A stretch of DNA of 64,000 nucleotides from Melastoma dodecandrum (lineage: Eukaryota > Streptophyta > Magnoliopsida > Myrtales > Melastomataceae). A program made the translations under genes and the position numbers. The notes below the pieces were generated by a model. The model saw nothing but the letters and a program-made list of their open reading frames with translations, was not told where the DNA came from and made no database searches. Below are positions 8,297 through 16,741 of the stretch, in pieces. Each line of letters starts with the position of its first letter. Position 1 is the stretch's first letter. The DNA lies in contig JARUPY010000292.1 of the NCBI GenBank assembly GCA_029817715.1, positions 2,634,001 through 2,698,000 on the forward strand, read 5' to 3'.

Positions 8297-8569
8297 ATGC
8301 TCATCTCATACCTGGAATCCGCCCGGAAACGCCGTGCCGCGGCGCGGAACTTTCGTCTCCTGTCGGCGCTCGACGACGATATCCTGCGCGATATCGGCCT
8401 GGACCGGCGCACGCTCCAGACCTTCTGCGAGACCGGCTGCACGCACAATCCCGCCCCGGCGCGCCGCCCGCCGGCATCCTGGACGCCGCGTACCGGTAGG
8501 CGCCCCGCGCCCGGCGGGACCGGTCAGATCTCGAGGCAGATCTTGCCGAAGTGGCGGTTGCTCTCCTGA
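8297..8569 (+). CDS. DUF1127 (YjiS-like) small protein
   Basis: The product begins MLISYLESARKRRAAARNFR and continues LLSALDDDILRDIGLDR, the arginine-rich helix plus D-(L/I)-x-D-I-G-(L/I)-xR signature of DUF1127. Family members are short, often about 45-90 residues, and some bind RNA or influence phosphate and carbon metabolism in alphaproteobacteria. The C-terminal half after CETGCTHN is Pro/Arg-rich and overlaps the 3' end of the convergent oxidoreductase gene by 46 bases, so the true protein may be shorter or recently extended. The same frame is open upstream into the LuxR remnant. Confidence 0.72.
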   Translation: MLISYLESARKRRAAARNFRLLSALDDDILRDIGLDRRTLQTFCETGCTHNPAPARRPPASWTPRTGRRPAPGGTGQISRQILPKWRLLS

Positions 8570-9543
8570 TGCCGGAACGCCGCGACGAGGTCGTCGAGCG
8601 GGTAGCGGCTGTCGACCACCGGCCGCAGCCCGCAGGCCTCGATGCCGCGGATCATATCGATCTGGTGGCGGCGGCTGCCGACCAGCACCCCCTGCAGGCG
8701 GATCTGCTTCACGAGCGCGGGGACCAGCGGCAATTCCCCCGCCACGCCCGACAGGATGCCGATCACCGAGATATGGCCGGCGACCCGCACGGCGGCCATC
8801 GACTGCTCCAGCGTCCCCGGGCCGCCGACATCGAGGACGTGGTCGACGCCGCGCCCGCCGGTCAGCCGCCGCGCGGTCTCGCCCCAGGCCGGATCGGCCC
8901 GGTAGTTGATCAGGTGGTCGGCGCCGAGCCCGCGCAGGCGCTCCAGCTTCGCGTCGCTGGAGGAGGTGGCGATCACCGTGGCGCCCGCGGCCTTGGCGAA
9001 TTGCAGGGCGAACAGCGAGACGCCGCCGGTGCCCTGGACGAGCACCACGTCGCCGCCCTTGAGCCCGGCATCGGCGTGGAGCGCGCGCCATGCGGTCAGG
9101 CCGGCGGTGGTCAGCGTCGCCGCCTCGGCGTGGTCCCAGCCGGCGGGTGCGCGGGTGAAGGCCGTGGACGGCGCCGTGACACGCTCGCGGGCGTAGCCGT
9201 CGACTCCGTCGCCCGGCACGGTGGCAAAACCCTCGACCTGCGGCGTGCCCTCCAGCCAGCTCGGGAAGAACGTGCTGACCACGGAATCACCCACCGCGAA
9301 GTCCGACGGGCCGGGCCCCACGGCCTCGACCGTGCCGGCGCCGTCTGACATCGGGATGCGCGGCTCGCTCGGACCCCACAGGCCGCTGACCACGGCGTAA
9401 TCGTGGTAGTTGAGGGAACTCGCCTTGAGGCGGACGGTGATCTCGCCGGGTCCGGGCTCGGCCACCGGCCGCGCGCCGAACCCGACCTTGTCGAAGCCGC
9501 CCCCCGGCTGGACGATCACGGCGCGGGCTGTCGATCCGGTCAT
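8524..9543 (-). CDS. MDR-superfamily NAD(P)H-dependent alcohol dehydrogenase / quinone oxidoreductase
   Basis: This 339-aa medium-chain dehydrogenase/reductase has an N-terminal GroES-like domain (about 25-130: SSLNYHDYAVVSG, then PMSDGAGTVEAVG) and a Rossmann domain with VLVQGTGGVSLFALQFAK (about 165-185). Classical catalytic-zinc residues are absent (SLNYHDY replaces the Cys-containing motif), so it resembles zinc-independent quinone oxidoreductase-like members that reduce alkenals, ketones or quinones with NAD(P)H. The substrate is unknown. The ATG at 9541-9543 is used; a GTG codon immediately before it is in frame. It is divergent from serA. Confidence 0.85.
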   Translation of the reverse strand: MTGSTARAVIVQPGGGFDKVGFGARPVAEPGPGEITVRLKASSLNYHDYAVVSGLWGPSEPRIPMSDGAGTVEAVGPGPSDFAVGDSVVSTFFPSWLEGTPQVEGFATVPGDGVDGYARERVTAPSTAFTRAPAGWDHAEAATLTTAGLTAWRALHADAGLKGGDVVLVQGTGGVSLFALQFAKAAGATVIATSSSDAKLERLRGLGADHLINYRADPAWGETARRLTGGRGVDHVLDVGGPGTLEQSMAAVRVAGHISVIGILSGVAGELPLVPALVKQIRLQGVLVGSRRHQIDMIRGIEACGLRPVVDSRYPLDDLVAAFRHQESNRHFGKICLEI

Positions 9544-9731
9544 CACGCACCTGTCGCTCCGCGGCCCTGGCCGCCGGGAGGCGGAAGCTGGCAGGCCGCG
9601 CGGCCTCTGTCGAGGGGCGGGCGGTTCGCGGCGCGTGCCCGGCGTCGATCGGTGCGCCCGCGCCCTTGCCGCTGCGCAGCGCCGGCGGCAAGGTCAGCGG
9701 TCCCGTCACGTCCGTGGAAGGATGAGAGACC

Positions 9732-10955
9732 GTGTCGACCGAGCGCGTCGTTCTGACCGAAAGCATAGCCCCGACGGCGTCCAAGATCTTCACGCAGGCC
9801 GGGATCGGCGAGATCCGGCAGGTTCCTCGCGCCGTCAGCCCCGACGACGCCCGTGATCTTGCCGGCGTCACCGTCCTCGGCATCCGCTCGCGCACGCAGG
9901 TCACCGCCGGACTTCTCGACGCCTTGCGCGATCTGACCGCCATCGGCTGCTTCAGCGTCGGGACCAACCAGGTCGACCTCGACGCGGCGCGCGCCCGGGG
10001 GCTGCCCGTGTTCAACGCGCCGTTCTCCAACACGCGCAGCGTCGCCGAACTCACCATCGGCGAGATCGTCATGCTCATGCGCCGCATCACGCCACGCTCC
10101 ACAGCCGCGCATGCCGGCGCCTGGGACAAGTCGGCCGAGGGCAGCTTCGAGGTGCGCGGCAAGACCCTCGGCATCGTCGGCTACGGCAATATCGGCAGTC
10201 AGCTTTCCACCCTAGCCGAGGCGATGGGCATGCGCGTGATCTTCTACGACGTGACCGACAAGCTCCGTCACGGCAACACCGAGCCGGCCGAGAGCTTCGC
10301 GGCGCTGCTCGCCGCGAGCGACGTCGTCAGCCTGCACGTGCCGGAGACGCCGCTGACCCACGGGCTCATGAGCGCGGACCGGATCCGCGCGATGAAGCCG
10401 GGGGCCTACCTGATCAACAACAGCCGCGGCACGGTGGTGGACCTGGACGCCCTGGCGGCAGCGCTACGCGACGGACACCTCGCCGGCGCGGCGATCGACG
10501 TCTTTCCGGTGGAGCCCAAGTCCAACGCCGAGCGCTTCGTCTCGCCGCTGCAGGGGCTGCCGAACGTCATCCTCACGCCCCATGTCGGCGGCTCGACCGA
10601 GGAGGCCCAGGATCGCATCGGCGCGGAGGTGGCCCGCAAGCTGATCGACTACATTCAGACCGGTTCGACGCTGGGCGCCGTGAACTTCCCGCAGGTGCAG
10701 CTGCCGCCGCGCCTCTCCGGCGCGCGCTTCCTCCACGTCCACCGGAACGTGCCGGGCGTGCTCGGGCAGATCAACGCGATCTTCTCGGTCCGGTCGCTCA
10801 ACATCGACGCGCAGTCCCTGCAGACGGACGGCGAGTTCGGCTACGTCGTGGTGGATGCGTCCGTGCCGCCGGGCGAGGCCGAGGCGGTGCTCCGCGCGCT
10901 CCAGGCCATCGACGGCACGGTGCGGACGCGGCATCTGCGGCCGACGGGGGTGTGA
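9732..10955 (+). CDS. serA: D-3-phosphoglycerate dehydrogenase
   Basis: This catalyses the first step of serine synthesis, 3-phosphoglycerate to 3-phosphohydroxypyruvate, with NAD. The 407-aa length equals the E. coli-type long form. It has a substrate domain, a Rossmann motif LGIVGYGNIGSQLSTLAEAM (about 144-163), the catalytic Arg in NNSRGTVVDLDAL, a catalytic His in LTPHVGGST, and a C-terminal ACT domain (about 330-407, HVHRNVPGVLGQINAIF) for feedback by serine. The start is GTG. It converges on the encapsulin-desulfurase genes, so serine production sits beside a serine-acetyltransferase/desulfurase locus. Confidence 0.95.
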   Translation: MSTERVVLTESIAPTASKIFTQAGIGEIRQVPRAVSPDDARDLAGVTVLGIRSRTQVTAGLLDALRDLTAIGCFSVGTNQVDLDAARARGLPVFNAPFSNTRSVAELTIGEIVMLMRRITPRSTAAHAGAWDKSAEGSFEVRGKTLGIVGYGNIGSQLSTLAEAMGMRVIFYDVTDKLRHGNTEPAESFAALLAASDVVSLHVPETPLTHGLMSADRIRAMKPGAYLINNSRGTVVDLDALAAALRDGHLAGAAIDVFPVEPKSNAERFVSPLQGLPNVILTPHVGGSTEEAQDRIGAEVARKLIDYIQTGSTLGAVNFPQVQLPPRLSGARFLHVHRNVPGVLGQINAIFSVRSLNIDAQSLQTDGEFGYVVVDASVPPGEAEAVLRALQAIDGTVRTRHLRPTGV

Positions 10956-11026
10956 CGCGCGGGGTCGGCCGCTGCCACGCGCGCTCGATCCCGCGGAGGC
11001 TGCGCGCTTCACACATCTCTGTCGGC

Positions 11027-11055
11027 GGGGGGAGCGGGGACCGCCCCCCTCGTTT
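11027..11055 (+). terminator. Candidate terminator after serA
   Basis: GGGGGG (11027-11032) pairs with CCCCCC (11044-11049), extended by CGG/CCG inside a two-base bulge, and is followed by TCGTTT. It lies in the 99-bp gap between the convergent serA and desulfurase genes. Confidence 0.38.
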
Positions 11056-13034
11056 CAAGGCCGCGGCAGCGTGTGGAGCGCCTTCAGGAAGGCGTCCACA
11101 TCCGCGCGGGTGTTGTAGAAGGCCAGCGAGGCCCGCACCGACTGGTCGAGGCCGAACCGGCGCAGGGCCGGCAGGGCGCAGTGATGGCCCGAGCGCACCG
11201 CGATGCCGTGCGCGTCGAGGTGGTGGGCCACCGCCTCGTTCTCCTGCCCCTCGATCACGAAGGACATCACGCTCGCCTTCTCGTGCGCCGTGCCGATCAG
11301 GCGTAAGCCCTTCACCTCGGCGAGCCCGCCCTGCGCGTAGTCCAGCAGGTCGTGCTCGTAGGCGGCGATCGCCGGCAGGCCGATGCGCTCCAGGTAGTCG
11401 AGGGCCGCACCGAGCCCCACCGCCCCGGCGATGTCCGGGGTGCCCGCCTCGAACTTCTCCGGCGCGCCCTTGTACACCGTGCGCGCGAAGGTGACGTCCT
11501 CGATCATGTGGCCGCCGCCCTGCCAGGGGGGCATCGCCTCCAGCAGGTGCGTCTTGCCGTAGAGCGCCCCGATCCCCGTCGGCCCGAACACCTTGTGGCC
11601 GGAAAAGACCAGGAAGTCCGCGTCGAGGGATTGCACGTCGAGGGGGCTGTGCGGCGAGGATTGCGCCGCATCCACCAGCACCGGCACCCCGTAGGCATGG
11701 GCGAGCTGGATGATCTCCCGGATCGGGTTCACGGTGCCGAGGGCGTTGGCCACATGGGTCACCGAGACGATCTTCGTGCGCCCCGAGAGCAGGGCCGCGT
11801 ATTGCTCGAAGATGATCTCGCCCCGGTCGTTGACCGGGATCACCCGGAGCGTCGCCCCGGTGCGCTGCGCCAGCAACTGCCAGGGCACGATGTTGGCATG
11901 GTGCTCGCTGGTCGAGACGATGATCTCGTCGCCCGGGCCGATCTGCGCCCGGCCGTAGGAATTGGCGACGAGGTTGATCGCCTCGGTGGTCCCGCGCAGG
12001 AAGACGATGTCGTCCTTCGTGGGCGCGTTGATGAAGCGGCGCACCGCCTCCCGGCCGCCCTCGAACAGGTCCGTCGAGCGTGCCGCCAGGGTGTGGGCGG
12101 CCCGGTGGATGTTCGAGTTGTGCTTGCCGTAAAAGTCGCGCGTCGCGTCGATCACGGCCTGCGGCTTGTGGGTGGTGGCGGCGTTGTCGAGCCAGACCAG
12201 CGGGTGGCCGTTGACGCTCTGGTGCAGGGCCGGGAAGTCCCGGCGGACAGGCTCCACGTCGAACGGCGCCGCCACCGGGCTCGACCCCTGCGCCGTCAGC
12301 CGCGGCGCCGGGCCGGGATAGCGGGCCGGCTCAACCCGGGGGCTGGCCGGCGCCTTGCGGGCCGGGCCGGGGCCGAGATTCAGGAAGTAGTAGTCGGAGA
12401 CCGGCGCCGCGGCGCCGGCCTTCGCCGGGGCGTCCGGCAAGGGTTGCGGCAAGAGGTGCGGGGCGAGCGCGTGCGCGAAGGCGTTGGCGCGCGGGTGGTC
12501 CGCCGCGATCTGCCGGTGCAACTCCGGACCGCCCGGCAGGGCGGCCGCCAGCGCCGGAACGCCGGCCAAGGAGAAATCCGGCAGGACGGGGCGCGGGCTC
12601 GCCGGGTGGACCGGCGGGATCGCTCCGACGTCCGCGAAGGCCGGGCTCGCAGGAAGGTGTGATTGCGCGAGGTTCGGCACGGTCGGGCCGGAGAAGCCCG
12701 GCACGCCGACCGGCGGCCCCCCGAAGGAGCGCGCCGCCAGCGCCGACGCGTCCGGCTGAAAGCCGGCGGGCTGGCCGGCCGCCGGCGCCGAGGGCGCGCC
12801 CAGGGACGCGCCGAGGGACGCGCTCGGAAGCGGCGCGCCGCCGGGACCCTGGGGCAGGCCCTCGAGGACCTGCGGGATCTGGGGGCCGGCGGGGATCGCC
12901 GGCGCGAAGGGCTGGCTCGCCGCCTGCCCCTGCCCGTAGATCTCGCGGGCGAGACGCCCGACGAGATCCGCGTGCGCCAACTCGCCCGGGCTCGTCCCGG
13001 GCAGCCCGAAGGCCGGCGCCTCAGGCGTAGTCAT
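11055..13034 (-). CDS. Encapsulin cargo: SufS-type cysteine desulfurase with long disordered N-terminus
   Basis: The C-terminal 420 residues are a class V aminotransferase-fold cysteine desulfurase that moves sulfur from cysteine to an enzyme persulfide. Visible are PLVWLDNAATTHKPQAV, HHANIVPWQLLAQR, the PLP lysine in FLVFSGHKVFGP and the active cysteine in VRSGHHCALPAL. The first 230 residues are Pro/Ala/Gly-rich with short conserved-looking islands (GRLAREIYGQG; SDYYFLNLGPG), the type of extension that loads desulfurase cargo into family 2 encapsulins. Its gene overlaps the shell gene by 14 bases, indicating translational coupling. Normal SufS is about 410 aa, so the extension is the distinctive feature. 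Encapsulation is known from the family and not proven here. Confidence 0.93.
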   Translation of the reverse strand: MTTPEAPAFGLPGTSPGELAHADLVGRLAREIYGQGQAASQPFAPAIPAGPQIPQVLEGLPQGPGGAPLPSASLGASLGAPSAPAAGQPAGFQPDASALAARSFGGPPVGVPGFSGPTVPNLAQSHLPASPAFADVGAIPPVHPASPRPVLPDFSLAGVPALAAALPGGPELHRQIAADHPRANAFAHALAPHLLPQPLPDAPAKAGAAAPVSDYYFLNLGPGPARKAPASPRVEPARYPGPAPRLTAQGSSPVAAPFDVEPVRRDFPALHQSVNGHPLVWLDNAATTHKPQAVIDATRDFYGKHNSNIHRAAHTLAARSTDLFEGGREAVRRFINAPTKDDIVFLRGTTEAINLVANSYGRAQIGPGDEIIVSTSEHHANIVPWQLLAQRTGATLRVIPVNDRGEIIFEQYAALLSGRTKIVSVTHVANALGTVNPIREIIQLAHAYGVPVLVDAAQSSPHSPLDVQSLDADFLVFSGHKVFGPTGIGALYGKTHLLEAMPPWQGGGHMIEDVTFARTVYKGAPEKFEAGTPDIAGAVGLGAALDYLERIGLPAIAAYEHDLLDYAQGGLAEVKGLRLIGTAHEKASVMSFVIEGQENEAVAHHLDAHGIAVRSGHHCALPALRRFGLDQSVRASLAFYNTRADVDAFLKALHTLPRP

Positions 13035-14424
13035 GGTAGTTGCCCAGCAGCACGTTATCGAGACGGGCGACCGCGTCCTCGACCAGCACGGCGGCCGAGA
13101 AGTAGCGGGTCACGAGGTGCGAGGCGATGGAGTGGTCGTTGGTGCCCATGTAGCGCACCGACAGGCCGTGTTCGATCTCGCCGGTCACGCCCGACTTCTG
13201 CAGGCCGACCACGCCCTGCTCGCCCTCGCCGACGCGCAGGAGCAGGATCGAGGTGGTCTGGGTCCCGGTCACCGGGTCGATGTCGATCGGCAGCTTGTCG
13301 CTCGGCACCAGCGGCACGCCGCGCCACGTAATGAACGGCGCGCCGAACAGGTGCACCACCACCGGCGGGACGCCCCGGCGCGTCGCCTCCCGGCCGAAGG
13401 CCGCGATAGCGCGGGGATGGGCCACGAAGAAGGCCGGCTTCTTCCACACGAGCGTCAGCAGCTCGTCGAGGTCGTCCGGGGTGGGCGGACCGCTCCGGGT
13501 CGGGATGCGCTGGCGCGGGCCGACCTCGTGCAGCAGGCCGAACTGGGCGTTGTTGAGCAGCTCCCACTCCTCGCGCTCCTTCACGGCGTCGACTGTGAGG
13601 CGGATCTGCTCGCGGAGCTGGTCGATCTCGTTGGAGTAGAGATCGGTCACCCGGGTGTGGGTGTTCAGGATCGTCTGGATGGTGGAGAGGTGGTACTCGC
13701 GCGGATCGACCTCGTAGTCGACGAAGGTCGTGGGCAGGCGCGGCTCGCCGGCATGGACCGCCAGGAGCTCTATGCCCTGCTCACCATGGGCGTTGGTGTG
13801 GCCCTTCAGGCGGTCGCGCTCCTCCTGATACTGGGCGATCTTGGCGCGGATCTCCTCGCTCTCCACCGCGGCGGCGTCGAGGGTCAGGAGGGTCACCGCC
13901 GACAGGGCCTTCACGGCCGGGGCGGGGGCCTTCTCGCCGGCGAGGACCGCGTCGCCGAAATAGTCGCCCTTCGTGGCCAAGCCCTGGCGCAGGCGGCCCT
14001 TGTAGGGCCCCGACAGGGTCAGTTCGACCGTGCCGTCGGCCACCACCACGAGGCTGCGGCCGGCAGAGCCCTCCTCGTGGATCACCGCGCCGGCCTTGTG
14101 CCGGCTCTCCTTGAACTTGCCCGCCAGGGTGGCGAGTTCGGCATCGCCCAGCCGGCTGAACAACGGCACCGCGCGCAGCGAGCCGGGGCGGATCACCCGG
14201 CCCTTACCATCCCCCTTGTCGTCAGTGGCGAGGTCGATCCGGCCGGGACGCGCCAGCACGACGGCGCGGCGGTTGACGCGGTAGACGCCGCCGGCGACGT
14301 CCACGAAGGGCAGGAGCCGCAGGAGCCAGCGCGGCGTGTTCGCCGCGTTCTGGACCGACGTGACGGTGGCCGTCGCAAGGTTGCGTGCCGCTGTGGCGCT
14401 GACGCTCAAACCCGGTCCGCTCAT
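13021..14424 (-). CDS. Family 2 encapsulin shell protein with inserted cNMP-binding-like domain
   Basis: This 467-aa shell protein should self-assemble into an HK97-fold nanocompartment. The N-terminal arm (about 1-55) is followed by a cyclic-nucleotide-binding-like domain (about 70-190: VPLFSRLGDAELATLAGKF; GAVIHEEGSAGRSLVVVADG; GDYFGDAVLAGEKAPAPAVK). The capsid part then begins with VDYEVDPREYHLSTIQTIL and ends NVLLGNYHDYA. The phosphate-binding cassette lacks the usual Glu and the Arg of RxATV, so cAMP binding is doubtful. The start at 14422-14424 follows AAGGA at seven bases. By the published subtype rule, a cNMP domain marks subtype 2B, whereas desulfurase cargo is the classic 2A partner. 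Confidence 0.92.
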   Translation of the reverse strand: MSGPGLSVSATAARNLATATVTSVQNAANTPRWLLRLLPFVDVAGGVYRVNRRAVVLARPGRIDLATDDKGDGKGRVIRPGSLRAVPLFSRLGDAELATLAGKFKESRHKAGAVIHEEGSAGRSLVVVADGTVELTLSGPYKGRLRQGLATKGDYFGDAVLAGEKAPAPAVKALSAVTLLTLDAAAVESEEIRAKIAQYQEERDRLKGHTNAHGEQGIELLAVHAGEPRLPTTFVDYEVDPREYHLSTIQTILNTHTRVTDLYSNEIDQLREQIRLTVDAVKEREEWELLNNAQFGLLHEVGPRQRIPTRSGPPTPDDLDELLTLVWKKPAFFVAHPRAIAAFGREATRRGVPPVVVHLFGAPFITWRGVPLVPSDKLPIDIDPVTGTQTTSILLLRVGEGEQGVVGLQKSGVTGEIEHGLSVRYMGTNDHSIASHLVTRYFSAAVLVEDAVARLDNVLLGNYHDYA

Positions 14425-14910
14425 CGTTCGTCCTTGCTCCATCCAGGGTTGCAGGCGCGCCGCACCGGCCCGCGCAGGCGGGTCGTCCCGCGGGATCGGC
14501 GGGGCGGGCGCAAGTTTCGGTGACGGCAGCGCAGTCGAAGTACCGCGCCGGCTCCGGTCAAATGATGTATTTCAGCGCAGTGGTCAGTCTTGTGCCCGCC
14601 GCTCTGCTCAGGCTCGCCTTCCCTGCGAACCGGCGACACTGGGATAAGCTTGGATTCGGCCGACCGTCAACGAAACGATCTCCTTATTTTCAGTACCTCT
14701 TTGGGATCATCAACTCTGACATGCCTGGGGCGGGGAACAGGATTTTCACTTAGGCCGAAATCGGAGAATATTATTTTCCCAGCCTCGGGCTTCCGCGGCC
14801 GGCGCGAGCAGGGTGTTTGCGCGGAAGGAATTTTCGCAGCGCTCAGATCGCGTCGCCCCATACGGTGTCCGGTTGCATGCTCCGGTTGCAGCGCCTCCTC
14901 GCTCCTCCCG

Positions 14911-15000
14911 AGTGAAGTGAAGTGATGTGATCCAGGGCAGCGCGGCACCGCGGAGAACGGCGCCGTCTGGATTGCCTCGTTCCGCCCGCGAAGACGGCGA
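14911..15000. repeat. Palindromic REP-like repeat (family 1) in the shell-cysE gap
   Basis: GTGATCCAGGGCAGCGCGGC and a matching inverted half (CTGGATTGCCTCGTTCCGC) flank a short spacer. It resembles the repeats at 30219 and 61248. The full 617-bp gap (14425-15041) holds no convincing gene; its 14560-14830 part is unusually AT-rich for this window and may contain the shell-operon promoter. Confidence 0.55.
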
Positions 15001-15041
15001 GGCCGACGCCATCGACCGGAGACGGGCTCAGATCCTCCACC

Positions 15042-15929
15042 TCAGATTCCGTCGCCGTAACCGAAGGACTGGTCCATGCTGAGTGCCGGCTCCTCGCCGA
15101 CGGGGAGGCGCGAGACCACCCGGGCGGGCACGCCCGCCACGGTGGTGTGGGGCGGCACGTCGGCGAGCACCACGGCGGCGGCGGCGACCTTGGCCCCCGC
15201 GCCGACCCGGACATTGCCCAGCACCTTGGCGCCGACGCTGAGCAGCACCCCGCGCTCGATCTTGGGATGCCGGTCGCCGCTCTCCTTGCCGTTGCCGCCG
15301 AGCGTCACCGATTGGAGGATCGACACGTCGTCGGCCACCACCGTGGTCTCGCCGATCACCACCCCGGTGGCGTGGTCGATGAACACCCCCGAGCCGATCC
15401 GGGCCGCCGGGTGGATGTCGCAGCCGAACACCTCGGAGATCCGGCTCTGGACGTGCAGCGCCAGGGTCGCCCTTCCCTGGTGCCAGAGCCAGTGGCCGAC
15501 CCGATAGGCTTCGAGGGCGGCGAAGCCCTTGTAGAACAGGAACGGGTCCAGGTAGCGCCGGCAGGTCGGGTCGCGCTCGCGGATCGCCACGAGGTCGCGC
15601 ACCGCGTGGGCGCCGGCATCCGGATCCGCCTCGAAGGCGTTGAGGCAGAGGTCGCGCATCGACAGGCGGGAGAGGTCGCCGTCTCCGAGGCGATGCGCGA
15701 GGCGGTAGGCCAGCGCCTGGGCCAGCGAGCGCTGGTCGAGGATCGTGGCCTGGATGATGCCCGCGTAGAGCGGCTCCTCGGTGAGCGCGGCCTCAGCCTC
15801 GGCGCGCAGGGCCGCCCAGACCTCGGATTCCCCGGTGCCGCGGCTCGTGATGCGCAGGGGCGGCTGCGCCGCGACCAGGCCGGCCGGTGCGCGGCCGAGG
15901 GGCTGACTGTCGAACGCGTACGGGCTCAC
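15042..15929 (-). CDS. cysE: Serine O-acetyltransferase
   Basis: This makes O-acetylserine from serine and acetyl-CoA, the precursor that sulfide converts to cysteine. The 295-aa protein has an N-terminal helical domain (about 20-135: FYKGFAALEAYRVGHWLWHQ) and a left-handed beta-helix of hexapeptide repeats with the CysE motif DIHPAARIGSGVFIDHATGV, then VSILQSVTLGGNGKESGDRH and the loop VAGVPARVVSR. The GTG at 15927-15929 was chosen because GGAG lies seven bases upstream; a TTG overlapping the preceding stop is the alternative. Its place beside encapsulated desulfurase matches family 2 encapsulin loci, where it probably supplies cysteine. Confidence 0.93.
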   Translation of the reverse strand: MSPYAFDSQPLGRAPAGLVAAQPPLRITSRGTGESEVWAALRAEAEAALTEEPLYAGIIQATILDQRSLAQALAYRLAHRLGDGDLSRLSMRDLCLNAFEADPDAGAHAVRDLVAIRERDPTCRRYLDPFLFYKGFAALEAYRVGHWLWHQGRATLALHVQSRISEVFGCDIHPAARIGSGVFIDHATGVVIGETTVVADDVSILQSVTLGGNGKESGDRHPKIERGVLLSVGAKVLGNVRVGAGAKVAAAAVVLADVPPHTTVAGVPARVVSRLPVGEEPALSMDQSFGYGDGI

Positions 15930-15940
15930 CGGGCAGCTCC

Positions 15941-16177
15941 TCAATGCACACGCCGGAACAGGTCGGGCAGGTAGCGCTCCAGGGTGTCGTGACCCTGGAA
16001 TTGCACGTCCACCGTGGCGCCGCTGTCCCGGCCAGCCTCCCGGCCGCCGGCTTGGCCGCTATCCTGGCCGCTATCCCGGCGGTGGACGCCCACCACCCGG
16101 CCGCGGGCGTGGCGCCAGATCCCGAGGATTTCGGCAAGGTCGAGCCGCTCGAACACGACCTCGTCACCCGGCCGCAT
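15941..16177 (-). CDS. Hypothetical 78-aa protein upstream of cysE in the encapsulin locus
   Basis: The protein begins MRPGDEVVFERLDLAEILGI and ends HDTLERYLPDLFRRVH. It looks like a small beta-strand-rich domain (VVFERL; GRVVGVHR; ATVDVQFQ) with a Gly/Asp-rich insert (residues about 35-50). Its stop lies 11 bases before the cysE start, so both are probably translated from one message. I do not recognise the family. The ATG at 16175-16177 starts the conserved-looking part; upstream in-frame codons are Arg/Pro-rich. A role linked to the desulfurase or encapsulin system is an inference from position only. Confidence 0.6.
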   Translation of the reverse strand: MRPGDEVVFERLDLAEILGIWRHARGRVVGVHRRDSGQDSGQAGGREAGRDSGATVDVQFQGHDTLERYLPDLFRRVH

Positions 16178-16618
16178 CGGCGCCGACGCCCCGGCCCCGA
16201 TCTCACCGGGCCGGCCGGTTCCGGCTGCCCGATTCGGGGGCGATGCGGGCCGGGCTGCCCCCCGGCTCCAGTTGCGGGAAGGCTCTTCCGGGCGTCCCCG
16301 GACTCGGGAGAAGGTTTCGGTCGCGCGCCGTCCCATCCGGAGCATGATTTCCGCTAAGTGCCTGCAACAGAATGATTTTCAAGGATCCAGCAGCGATTTG
16401 CAAGCCCACCGAACGGTCCGAAGGCCTGTCTGCGTCGGCAGGAGGTCCGTGCCGACCGCGGCGCCGATGATCCCGGGCCGCACCTTCTGCTCCAGAACAG
16501 GCCTTTGACGAACAACCTGCGCTTCAAGTCATCGTCACTTTGGCAGCACATTCTCGGACACCGACGCTAGATTGAGACCGTCGACGAACCAGTCGATCCC
16601 GGAACGATGGAGGGTACG
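16178..16618. other. Divergent intergenic region
   Basis: This 440-bp interval separates the minus-strand encapsulin/cysE locus from plus-strand small genes. GC falls near 16345-16400 and 16500-16570, where promoters for both directions probably lie. No palindromic operator or clear -35/-10 pair was convincing. Confidence 0.3.
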
Positions 16619-16741
16619 GTGACCACCACCATGGATCAGATCGCTCCGACGACTTCGCACTGTCTGCCGTGTTGCCGCGTCCACGACGCGGAGAGCGCAG
16701 CACACACGACATGGAAGGCGACCAGCGATGCAGACCTATGA
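16619..16741 (+). CDS. Possible 40-aa peptide with a CxxCC cluster
   Basis: A short frame starts with GTG at 16619, four bases after GGAGGG, and stops at 16739-16741, overlapping the start of the next gene (16728) by 14 bases. The product starts MTTTMDQIAPTTSHCLPCCR. The strong ribosome-binding site and overlap suggest a coupled leader peptide. The amino-acid composition is unremarkable and no family is known, so it may be fortuitous. Confidence 0.27.
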   Translation: MTTTMDQIAPTTSHCLPCCRVHDAESAAHTTWKATSDADL

